From positions 38,597,393 through 38,661,392 of the forward strand of contig OX388350.1 of the NCBI GenBank assembly GCA_947579665.1: DNA of 64,000 bases, in the 5' to 3' direction. The DNA is from Sympetrum striolatum. Its lineage: Eukaryota > Arthropoda > Insecta > Odonata > Libellulidae. Position 1 is the first letter of the stretch, and each line of letters opens with the position of its first letter. Shown one piece after another: positions 11,861-21,140 of this stretch. A program made the translations under genes and the position numbers. The notes under the pieces are model-generated. The model did no database searches. It saw nothing but the letters and a program-made list of their open reading frames with translations, and was not told the origin of the DNA.

Positions 11861-12625
11861 GATTATGGAGTGAAGGTTGACGAGGATATAGTAATGTCTG
11901 TGAGGTATGCTGACGATTAAGTAATTGTGTGTGATTCCGAAAAGTGGTTTCCAAATTTAGAAAATGCACTTAACGATAAATTAAGGGAATTAAGAATGAA
12001 AATTATCGTAGGTAATGTGGTTCACTACGGTTAGGTGGTTCACTACGGGAAAGAAAGCAAAATTAACTATTAGGATGGATGGGGAAAAAATAGAGCGGGT
12101 GGATAAATTCTCTTACTTGGGAAGTATTTTTTCTTGGGACGGAAGATGCAAAGATGAGATTCTATAAAATTAGCCTTTGCCAAGGAAGTCTTCTAGAAGC
12201 GAAGGGAACTGATGACCAGAGGTCTTGATAAAAGAATCAGGAAAAGGTTCTAAAATCTTTGATGCGGTGTTTTTTACTGCATGTGAGTGAAATGTAGACA
12301 CTAAGAAAAGAGGTTAAGCGTTTGGAGGCCTTCGAGATATGGATATGGGTGGAATGGAAAAACTAAGTTGGGTTGATCGGAAAACAAACACGGAGTTTTT
12401 AGGGATGGCAGGGGAGGAGAGAGCTCGACAGAAGAAATGGGTGGGTCAATTCCTGAGAGGTACTGTTGAGGAAAGTAATTGAAGGTAGAATAGAAAGGAA
12501 AAAAGGATAGGAAGGCAAAGGCGATGTTAGATGGCATGAAGGGTGGGGTAAACTGCGAAAAAATGAAGGAAATGGCATTGATCAGGGATATTTACTGCAC
12601 ATGAACCTACTGAAAGGTAGGATAC
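11861..12625 (+). pseudogene. Non-LTR retrotransposon reverse transcriptase, decayed C-terminal part
   Basis: The translation switches frames several times but keeps family landmarks in order. First, GVKVDEDIVMSVRYADD holds the catalytic RT motif (YADD at 11906-11917), followed at once by a stop (11918-11920). Next, from 12075, MDGEKIERVDKFSYLGSI is the 'F-YLGS' segment downstream of the palm. Then LEAFEIWIW (about 12325-12353) and, after a frameshift, WVDRKTNTEFLGM and KKWVGQFLRG (12432-12461) form the C-terminal segment found in arthropod endonuclease/reverse-transcriptase LINEs. It ends with EGRIERKK- and DGMKGG-like remnants and a short 3' tail. The endonuclease and the N-terminal RT motifs are missing. 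At least three frameshifts and several stops make it non-functional. A 14-bp direct duplication (gtggttcactacgg, near 12017 and 12035) interrupts it. The clade was judged from motifs only; I think RTE/CR1-like. Confidence 0.85.
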
Positions 12626-12929
12626 ATATGTTTATAACTTTCTTATCAAGGATTAATAAGTCTATTCAAAGAATTGAATATAATTTGTCTTATTCACAAT
12701 CACTATGACAGATACTCATGTTTTCATCATCAGTTTTCTCTTAATTTCATCTCATTTATCTTTCAATTCCGGTTGAACGAATACCTTTTCACTTATTTTC
12801 GATTATCAAAAAGCCACTTAGATTGGTACAAAAAAAACATATAATAAACTAATTTATAAGGTCTGATTTTAAAAATATTACGGACATATAATTTCTTAAA
12901 CATATCGCAACTAAGTTTTGCTTAAAAAG

Positions 12930-12992
12930 GATTGCAATTGCATTGAATAGGGATATTTAATGAACATGAACCTACCGTAAAGTAGATTATCT
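12930..12992 (+). mobile_element. Second copy of the LINE 3' tail
   Basis: The sequence 'attgaatagggatatttaa' then 'gaacatgaacctaccg' aligns with the 3' end of the reverse transcriptase remnant near 12577-12617 ('attgatcagggatatttac', 'cacatgaacctactg'), with about 80% match over 50 bp. It is probably a severely truncated insertion or a local duplication of the first one. A third, reverse-oriented version lies at 43.3 kb. Confidence 0.6.
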
Positions 12993-12999
12993 ACGTAAT

Positions 13000-13625
13000 G
13001 TAAAATTGAACGTAAATGCCGTTTCGAGAAGCGAGAAGTGTCTCCTAAAAGAAGGCTTTTATCTCCCTGGTCTCGCAATTCGGCGTAGAGTTTCCGGACC
13101 TCTAACGGATCGACTTTGGAATATCGCCAGACGAATAAGGCTCATATGCCGCGTGAAACCATTGCCCTCCCGCGTTATCACCATATAATGACTGAGATTA
13201 ACCCACACCGTGCGTCACCCAGCTCCTGGCCTCAGCACGCTGGAATTTAGCACCAAATTAAAGCCGGCAAGACGGTTCATTGTGTGCCAAACGCTGACTT
13301 TAATGGATCGCCGCCTTTATCATTTTTCTCCGTGCGTACGCGTCGGATAAGGGTTTTTAAGAGAAAGTCTCCACTTATGGCTTCGATCCGCGGTTTGAGA
13401 TTTCACGGGGCCCGTAAAATGAATATTTGCCGGGATTAGAAGGCTGAATTAATGGGGCTATGATTTATAAGAGGGTTAGCCTAGGTGTATCGTTACCGTT
13501 CCTACGGGAGACATGAGAAACGAATAGCTCCCAGTGATAAATAACTTCGCCGCGTTGTTTTCTGGGGGGTTGTGGGATGAGAGGGAATTTGTCAAAATAG
13601 TTTTACGTTCCCTGCCTTGATCGTG
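13000..13625. other. CpG-rich island with homeodomain- and Sox-like words
   Basis: A clear island of balanced composition with many CpGs. No frame exceeds 60 codons, so it is not obviously coding. It carries short words typical of animal developmental enhancers: cgggattag (a Bicoid/Otx-type core), gaattaatgg, tgatttataag and cattgtg. These are degenerate motifs and expected by chance at some rate, so a regulatory role is only an inference. Confidence 0.4.
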
Positions 13626-13639
13626 AATACCTTTAAATA

Positions 13640-13760
13640 TTGAGAGAGAGAGGGGAAGGGGTATAGGAGTTAGGGTTTGGGTATGGGGAAATGAGGGTAA
13701 TGGGTGGATAATGAGGGATAATGGGTAGATAATAGGAAGGGGGAATGGGTAGGTATAGTA
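13640..13760 (+). repeat. G-rich minisatellite with G-quadruplex potential
   Basis: Imperfect repeats of 'aatgggtagataat' and 'atgagggtaatgggtggata' follow a (ga)n run. Four G-runs at 13673-13697 (GGG-ttt-GGG-tat-GGGG-aaatga-GGG) satisfy a G-quadruplex pattern with loops of 3, 3 and 6 nt. A similar G-rich stretch lies at 14775-14850. Confidence 0.7.
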
Positions 13761-14384
13761 TACTTAGATACATTTTATGTATTGATATCTGACTGATTTA
13801 GGAACTAACTCACTATGGATGAAACTATGGATTCTCTAAGAACACGTATGTGTATGTAATATGATAATACTCGAGCCCAGTGTATAATTCCTGTTTGTTT
13901 GCTGATACGTTGCATGAAAAGTCAACTAGATGATCGGAACAATAACGAATCTAAGTATGGAAACTAAGAAAGCTCTACCGTACTAAATGAAGTCGTGGTT
14001 ACATGTTTAACTAAAGTAAACAACTGATATATTAATATACTCAATAAGTTCAGGCTTGACTACATGAAAGTTCATTTCCATGATAAAATCATTTTTAATT
14101 TAGATTGTAAAAACAAAAATAATTTTATCATGAAATATTAACATTCTTCTGTATAGTAGCTGAATCATACCGCAGTATGTCAAACACATTATAATTTGCT
14201 TGTTTTGAAAACTTAAGAAATAAAATAATATTTTAAATTTAATATGAATTTAAACTACACAAGGATACCATTGGAGAAACGATGAACCCTTTATATTTCT
14301 TAAGGTATTTCTGCTAAAGTACCATTCCATTGCTTTATTTGCCTTTGAGGTCTCTCTGAAGCTACTTTTCTATAAGAATTTTCT
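13761..14384. other. AT-rich non-coding DNA with a short hairpin
   Basis: An inverted repeat of about 21 bp lies at 14072-14095 and 14116-14137 (ccatgataaaat / attttatcatg) with a loop of about 20 nt. Nothing else recognised. Confidence 0.5.
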
Positions 14385-14625
14385 TAACTTTCAGTAAGTA
14401 TCGTAGGTTTTTCACACCCCCTTACTTACGGGTGTTTTCTTACAGCAGTGTATATTTTTTCCTAAGCTAAACCATAGGTTTTTAAACCTCCAATGTAGTT
14501 TTTATCTGCGAATTTTCTTTCGAGCAATCTGTTTCTTTAAAATTCATATGACGAAAGGTTAGATGTAAGAAGAGACTTAAAAGTTTCATTCTCGCTTTAA
14601 TAAAGAAATTTTATAATTATTATTT
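14385..14625 (+). mobile_element. Retroelement 3' tail, copy 2
   Basis: Same ordered motifs as the 10.9-kb copy: 'tatcgtaggtttttcacacc', 'acgggtgttttcttacagca', 'cctaagct', then 'ggttagatgtaagaagagac'. The stem-loop is gagactt(14572-14578)-aa-aagtttc(14581-14587), with one G-U pair, and AATAAA is at 14599-14604. An AT-rich remnant of a simple tail follows. Confidence 0.75.
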
Positions 14626-14880
14626 AAAAAAGTCGAGCTTCAACATAAATTAATTGCTTGTTTTTGTGTAAATAGACTGTCTCTCCATGAACTAAATTCA
14701 AACTTCAATGACTTCATAAAATTCATTTAAAACTTGCTGGCCATCGATCAACGATTATCAACTATTTCCTGTAATGGAGAAAATGGGAATAAGTTGGTAA
14801 TGAGGGAATGGAATGGAGAGGGATTAGGGATAAGAAGAGATAGGGTACGCACCCCACCCACCCTCGACGTCGATATTTTA
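14626..14880. other. Non-coding, partly G-rich
   Basis: AT-rich first half, then a purine-rich stretch (about 14770-14850) with 'aatgggaataag', 'aatgagggaatgg' and 'gagggattagggataag', resembling the 13.7-kb minisatellite. No gene. Confidence 0.4.
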
Positions 14881-15310
14881 AGACATACGCGCTGAGGATA
14901 AATTAATTTTCGTTAGCCAGGACGAGGCTTTGTTGAGTAAACGGATTTCGAAAATTGATTTCGTTTCTTTTTTTATCCCTCTTTCGAGAAAGGACGAAGG
15001 TCGCTAATGAATTCGGATTGTGAAGGTCGCTCGAGAACAAATATCTGGGGAAATGAGGGCCTTTGTTTTGACGCTTCCGAGTTAAGAGAGGCGCGGGCCA
15101 AGATTGATTTCCTTTCCATTAATTAATCAAGCTCATTAATATCGAGAAAAATTGCTTGTTCGGGAGCTTTCATGATGCTGAATGCCTCGGATGTAGCGGA
15201 TGAATAATAAAGCGGTCGTATTGGGGTTCTAAAGCGTCATTTTCACTCGGTCCTTCGACCGGCATTAGCGTACGGTAAATGTGTCGCGAATTTTCACTAC
15301 TGTACTTTCT
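14881..15310. other. CpG-rich island with clustered TAAT words
   Basis: Island of raised CpG. Near 15115-15145 homeodomain-type cores cluster ('ccattaattaatcaagctc', 'attaatatcgag'). No frame of useful length. It resembles the 13.0-kb island in style and could be a regulatory element, but conservation data would be needed to say so. Confidence 0.35.
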
Positions 15311-17020
15311 AGTGAGAGGAGAAATTAACTCTCGACAGCGATTTTTTGGGGTTTCTACACAGCATTAAGCGCAAAAGCCAGTAATAATATCAAACACTTC
15401 ATTCTTTGATACCTAAAGCTCTATCATTAACTACCCTTTACTATTCTATATTGTTAATTAGCTACAAACCGGAAATAAAAATCAATGTGTTACTTCGTGG
15501 AAGGCCAGCACGGAAGAGAATAAAAAACTTTCTAAATAAAAATAGCCGCTCTGCTATATTCTAATTTACGTATGCTTTTCACCCACAATTTCATGAGTCC
15601 ATGTAAGTCCGGTGCATATTATCCAATGAAGAGGCATTTTTCATAGGATTCAACATGGAAGGTCTAAGATAAATGTAATCATTTGGCATTACTTGCACTT
15701 CATTTACTATTTTCTTAACAACATTGCACAAAATCAATTTTTAGGTTGAATACTATACAGTACTAAACATTTGAAGGCATGCATTATCAACGTAAAAAAA
15801 TGTAAAGCCATGTTTTTAAAACCTAAAACTATTTGACTTTAATTATGCTAAGAAATTTACGTAATGAATCAATCGCATTGAGGGTTGAAATAGAGAATTA
15901 GGGAATCGGGAAAGTTCTCGAAAGGGGAACCACTGAAAAGTTTAACATGTCGTTTGTACTCCTAAAGCTTAATGTCGTTCAAAACATAAAAGGAAAAATA
16001 TTGTACCATTTTTTTATCGGCGAACTGCCAATTCAGTCAGTTTTAGCGGACTCGAGTAAAATATCAACGACCTAAAAACATCTCTGACTTGGCACGAATA
16101 GGACCTCGGAAATGTAATTACATTCTAGATTTTCAATTCAATTTTATTTCAAAGCAAATTTTATCACCAAAGTTTCTGCATCTAACCTTTCCCCCGATTT
16201 TAACCCAAAATGTGGCCTCTGCGAAGAAAACCTCAAAATCTCAATTTTCGCCTTTGAAGTAATTTTTGGCACAGAAGAAGAACCTGTGTTTAATGTCAAT
16301 GTCTGGGGCTATTTGTATCGAGAAACGAAGTTTTCTTAGAAAACTAAGAATTTCAAGAGAAAGAAAGCAATAATATATGTTAACATGGTTAAAGTACAAT
16401 TATTATACAAAAAAATTCAATTTTAGTTTAGTATATTCTAAACTACTAAAATTTGAAAACATTAAAGTCAAACTAAATCATCAAGTAAACTCAAAACGGT
16501 TGGAACTCATTTATCGACAAAAGTCAAATCTGGAGACAAAATAACCTAACTTGAAAAAAAGTATGCGTTGATGTTTCTTTTTGAATTCGCAGACAGGGAA
16601 AAATGAACATTAAGATTACACATTACATTACATTACATTAATTATAAAATTAATTAAATTTTGAGCAATATTTTGCAAACTACTACTGCACATTAAAACA
16701 ATTCCTGCATTGAAGCAATTTTTCTATACAATAACCAACGTTAAAAACATCCTTATCTCTTCGAAAAGTATATTTAAAACTATACTTTCTCTGAAGTATA
16801 ATTTAGAAAGAATTTTCAGTCGATCATTATATCGTAATAATATCAGGTATCAGATAGTCATGCGATCCTTGAGTAAAGGCAAGTAAACTAATTCTGTAGC
16901 CACCCAACACCTTTTAAAAAAGACGAAAATCAAGAGAGATAACAGTATATTAGTTTGGCAGACTTGTAAGTCCTGTGCATATCATCCAATGAAGAAGCAT
17001 TTTTCTTCAAGGTATAATAG
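15311..17020. other. AT-rich non-coding DNA with a dispersed direct repeat
   Basis: About 46 bp at 15602-15647 ('tgtaagtccggtgcat', 'atccaatgaagaggcat') recurs at 16965-17010 ('tgtaagtcctgtgcat', 'atccaatgaagaagcat') with only a few mismatches. It is the only clear duplication here. A (cattа)-type pentamer run is at 16620-16640. No gene. Confidence 0.45.
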
Positions 17021-17021
17021 A

Positions 17022-17125
17022 AATAGAATAGAAAGGGAATAAATAGAATATAATAGAATAGAAAGGGATCATGGAGAATAGAAATAAAAATATATAGAAT
17101 AGAAGGGAGTCATAGAGGATATAAA
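17022..17125. repeat. Degenerate (aatag)n-type simple repeat
   Basis: Variants of 'aatagaatagaaaggga' and 'tagaatagaagggagtcata' over about 100 bp. Simple sequence only. Confidence 0.7.
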
Positions 17126-17260
17126 TGCTCATGGAATGCTCCATGAGCATTTCCGTAGCTCGTAAAATTTACTAGTGAATAAGTAATCGAATAAATAGTT
17201 ACTTAGGTCGACAGAAAGAAACCTCTAAGCTCATGCGACGAACTTCTAATTGGAAGCAGA

Positions 17261-17431
17261 GGAAATGACTAAGTCTCACTTCCACAGGAATTATTATTAA
17301 GAATCGATCGGTTTCGACTATGTTTTATTCATCTCCAGGATAAGTCTAATCACCTGAATATGACTAGACCATAGTCTAAACAGGTCGATTCTTAATAAAA
17401 TTTCCTGTGGATCTGAGACTTAGTCATTTCC
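17261..17431. mobile_element. Penelope-like terminal repeat, inverted pair (fragment)
   Basis: Left arm 17261-17322 and right arm 17370-17431 are inverted copies, about 85% identical: ggaaatgactaagtctca, a few differences, then ccacagga, ttaagaatcga and ctatg. Read towards the arm ends, each copy carries a signature like that of Penelope-like retroelement termini. On the plus strand it is ctgaata - gacta(gacca)tagtc - taaac - ggtcgatt. On the minus strand it is ctggaga - catagtc - gaaac - cgatcgatt. These resemble the CUGANGA / stem II / GAAAC core of a hammerhead ribozyme with one substitution in each core. No Penelope coding region is present. Confidence 0.55.
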
Positions 17432-17589
17432 TTCACTTCCGTTATGGAGTTTCACAAAGTGACAGCTACCTCAATTGATTATATGAACTTCTAATTTGTA
17501 AACTCATGAACTAACTGTAAACAAACTTCTGAAGTTCTATCTTAGAAGAACTATTCGAAGATCTTAATTATTTCATTACCTCCAGTATT
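17432..17589. other. Short AT-rich spacer
   Basis: Nothing recognised between the Penelope-like inverted repeat and the next CpG-rich island. Confidence 0.5.
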
Positions 17590-18480
17590 AGCTCTTTTTG
17601 GGGGCATTCGCTGGAAGCCTCCTCGGTCCCTCCATAGAGGATAGAAAATACATCCGAATCACTCGACACAGTTTCCCCATTTTAATAAATAAAGAATCTG
17701 CTAAACTGTCCCTGAGAGAGGCGAAACCCCTCTTTTCGGGTGGACCCACTCCAGTAGAAGACATCAATATTGGAGACGCGAGCCACGAATCAAACATCTC
17801 CCGAGTGATTTTTCCGCCTCGGTGGACGACAAAAAAGCACAAGAAAAGACCATAATTTTTTCAACCCGTCCCGCTATTCCTCCAGAAAAGGAAACTTTTC
17901 CATTTCTTGCAAGGACTGGGAAATAGGTCTCCTGGAAGCGGGTCCACCTTGATGACAGCCTTGGATTATTGCCAACTATTGCGTCGGATCCGGAGGAGGT
18001 AACCTCCATTGAAAAGCTCGGATCGTGACTCGCATCTGTCTCCATAGCTTCTCCCAACGTTCAATAGGGGGCAGCGTGGCCGGCCGGATTGGCAACGGAA
18101 GCATCGCCAGGTATTTAATGGATCCAGAGGCTTCTAATTGAGATCGCCCGCCCTACATATGTAATGACTATCCGTTCAGATCAAAAGGGACGCCAATATC
18201 ACGGAAGCGCTGAGGCAGGAGATAAATTATTCCCGAATTCCTTCTCGGAAGGAAAACCGAGCGTAGGGAATACTTCGCGAACAGGCGCATAACTTCTCCA
18301 CCGCTGTGTTGCGAGGTACGGTTTGGCAATAACAGAAAAATACGCGCTCACCGATAATAACGCTGTGGGTTGTATCGGGGAATTTGCATACACTACCGGT
18401 CTAGGAGACGGAACCGCAAACGCGAAACTAGATAGTGCAAATATCTGGCTTGTGAGGCAGGTGACTTGGTCACGATATTG
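17590..18480. other. CpG-rich island, non-coding
   Basis: A well-defined island of about 0.9 kb. Overlapping frames are open on both strands (17588-17842 -, 17598-17855 +, 17764-18057 -, 18199-18393 -). None continues, none shows a known domain, and the opposite-strand overlaps indicate composition more than coding. A decayed exon cannot be excluded. Confidence 0.4.
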
Positions 18481-19679
18481 GCTGTTCCTGCTACCTTAAT
18501 TTGCAGGGTAAGATAATTTACATTTTTGTTGATAAAGGAGGGAATTTTCTATCGATTAAAGACGGATAAAAATGTGCTTTCTTCTAATTTTGTCTCTTTT
18601 ATGTATATGGTTATGATAGATAAAGCAATTTAGTCATGAATGGTGATGAATAGAGGCATTCATTTTGGTATTACCTTATTTAATTCGATGGAAACTTATT
18701 TGAACAGTAATTACGTATTTATTTGGAAGATTTTCGCTTATAGAATTCACGGATGGTGAGAAGAGTGAAAACAGCTACCACAATCCTAATCTCACATATT
18801 ATGCCTCATTCCTTCTCTAGTTGAGTAATACAAAAAGTGTGCATATTAGGATTATTGAGTTGCACTTTCGTGGACGTATTACACTCATTGTACTCTGCTT
18901 CTAAGAGGATTGGACTACCTAACTCCTCATCTTGTCCAATAATCCTCATTGACTCCCAAAGCTTTTAATCAGTTATAATCAATGATGATGATCCAACCAG
19001 CCTATGGAAACAAGACCTGACTGGAAGTGTACTAACAAGACAAAGAAAGTATCACACAAAATTCTCCGTGAATTATAATAACGTTATTTTGATCACAGAA
19101 ATATTGCTTATGACTCCACTCTACCAATGAAGAGAACACTAGGTAATGATATAAAAAGTCATTCAACCTCCGCAAGTTTAGAAACCTAACTACATAGACA
19201 GTAAAACTTCAATCCACTAATTCCGCCACCTAAAAGACACCAATCAAGAAGGCGTTACGCCAAGGATCGGGTCACTCGCAGAAATCCGCGACTGGCATTC
19301 GCAAATTCGTACCCACATTGTAATTGACAGTTTTCACACTCGCCGAGGTTCGGTTTACTAATTCACAGCCGTAAACGAAGCAATAAGCCATTGTCTTCTC
19401 CCCATTAAGATTATTTATTATTTCTTATAATGTAATATGTTTCTATTAAAAATCATTATTATTTATTTTCGTACTGTGAATAAAACGTGTCATATTTAAA
19501 CTGTCAAATATATACATTATGTATAAAACAGAATACTGCTTTTTTCCCCTTTCCTTTCTAGATTACTGTGATGATCCAAGGAGACTCATGTAACTGACGC
19601 TGGACAAAGAAACGGATTTTTTTATGATGAATTTTCTTTCTTTTTTACTCCTGTATTTTCCTTAGTTTTTTTCGCTCCT
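18481..19679. other. AT-rich non-coding DNA
   Basis: No gene or repeat clearly recognised. About 19240-19385 is slightly CpG-rich and contains gcattcgcaaattcg-like words reminiscent of the repeats at 20.0-20.3 kb. Confidence 0.4.
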
Positions 19680-19985
19680 CTTCTTGTGTGGGCGTTTACT
19701 CGCATCGTGGGTTTTTCTTCGTAGACCTTCAGTTGAGGAGTTTTTCCCCACAACCCAAATCTTTTACAAATAGTTTACATTCACGTAGCATTAGCATGAA
19801 ACTGTGTACGTTATTGATTTTAGAAGTGTATACTTCTCTTTTTTTCTATCTTGCTAGTTGTAAGTTAATTTTGGATTTGAATTAATTGTTTAACATATTA
19901 TATAATATCTGAAAATGTTGGGTCTTAGAGGCCTTACCGGCCTAACCCCGCCAAAAGGGTTAAATAAATAAAATAATAAAAACGC
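19680..19985 (+). mobile_element. Retroelement 3' tail, second subfamily
   Basis: The end has the tail architecture with a different stem: aggcc(19929-19933)-ttacc-ggcct(19939-19943), then 'aaccccgccaaaagggtt' and AATAAA at 19963-19968, followed by a simple (aataa)n run. The upstream 250 bp ('tgtgtgggcgtttactcgc' onward) are probably 3' UTR. A 65-codon frame (19688-19885) inside has no recognisable product. Confidence 0.6.
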
Positions 19986-20290
19986 TACTGGCGCAAGCGA
20001 AACGAGCGGAAGGCGAGGGACGAGGCGAATGAGGAATACACCGGAAATACATTCGCCATTCGCCACGTGATTCGATTTACCATTCGTTTCAATACGAGAT
20101 CTAAATGCCGCTTTAAAATAACAATAACCGTTGGCCTATGAATCATCCCAATAAACTAATAATAGCGCGAGTGGCAAGGTGAGGAACAAGGCAAATGACG
20201 ACTGCACCGGCTTTACAATCGCCACTCGCCTCGTGATTCGACTCGTCATTCGTCCGAATGTGTAAGTTTGGCATAAAAACAACCAAAATC
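19986..20290. repeat. Two direct repeats with internal dyads
   Basis: A unit at about 19988-20100 recurs at about 20165-20262. Each reads gcgagtgg/gcgaaacg, then 'ggcgaggga-gaggcgaatga' or 'caaggtgaggaacaagg', then 'caccgg', then 'catt-cgcca-tcgcc-cgtgattcga' and 'cattcgt'. Within each unit the gcga-tggc word and its complement gccactcgc/cattcgcca form a loose dyad. About 70% similar by eye. Family unknown. Confidence 0.5.
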
Positions 20291-20369
20291 ATGGCTCGCG
20301 CAGGAAAAACACAAATGTTAGTCAGTTATCGGCACCAGTTGCCCATATGCTAATTTCATACATTCGTAC

Positions 20370-21140
20370 GTATGTGTAAACGCTGCTTATGACGAGCGAC
20401 TCCGGCATGCGAAAAAAGCACGGCGAGAGACGAGCGTCCGAACGAATTTTAATCAAGGATCCCCCATCCGGGTTATTTTCGCCCTACTCTCAAACGGGAA
20501 GTGGGAAAAAATAAAGGAAGAGAAGTGATTGTGTTTTTCGCCGGCACGCTGAATTAATTTCGGCCTTGTAGCGAAGGAGAGCGGATTGACGCTGCGGCAC
20601 GGACGTATGAAAAGGCTGAATAAAATATTCATATCGCCGCGCGAAAAACTTCGCGGGTTTTTGAATTACTAAAAAAAGTTGACTGACGGATAGCACGACG
20701 ATATCCCCGAGAACGAAGTCAAACGAGGCTCTTGTCCGCGACCGAAAAATGACGATCGGGATCCTCCCCGGATGGATTGTTTCCGGACGTTTAAGGACAC
20801 TTAAGAATCGGTCTCGTAACAGGCTCGCGCTGTAGGACAAATGCGGGGAATAAATTGCGATCCGCGACGGTTAACGCCCGGTCGAGATTGAAAAAGGGGA
20901 TCGCGTTTAATTCGATTCCGGGAGGAAACGAAGCGAGGGAATTTAATGGAAAATATTTGTGGGATGATGTTTCGCTGCTCGATAACGAGGAGCTACGATT
21001 TGGAGGGATGGGATGGCCAAACATTGAGGAATGGATATTCCAGAGAGGAGATCCGTAACGGTTGCTTACAATGGACCAGCGATCATGGGAATTAACGAAG
21101 AGAATGTTCGACGAAGAATGATGGGGAGGCATTGAAACAG
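20370..21140. other. CpG-rich island, non-coding
   Basis: CpG-dense sequence ('tcgcgggtttttgaatt', 'atccccgagaacgaag') of about 0.75 kb. Overlapping minus-strand frames of 116 and 113 codons (20490-20840, 20791-21132) and a 67-codon plus frame lack any recognisable domain. The region ends in atatccgatatc at about 21171-21182. Confidence 0.4.

Noticed and set aside
16618..16645. Telomere-like pentamer run (catta)n
   Set aside because: Only about four units of a common AT-rich simple repeat; it does not match the arthropod TTAGG motif.
17764..18057. 97-codon minus frame starting MGEAMETD as an exon
   Set aside because: The composition looks protein-like, but the opposite strand is open in the same place, no flanking splice-compatible continuation was found and no family is recognisable.
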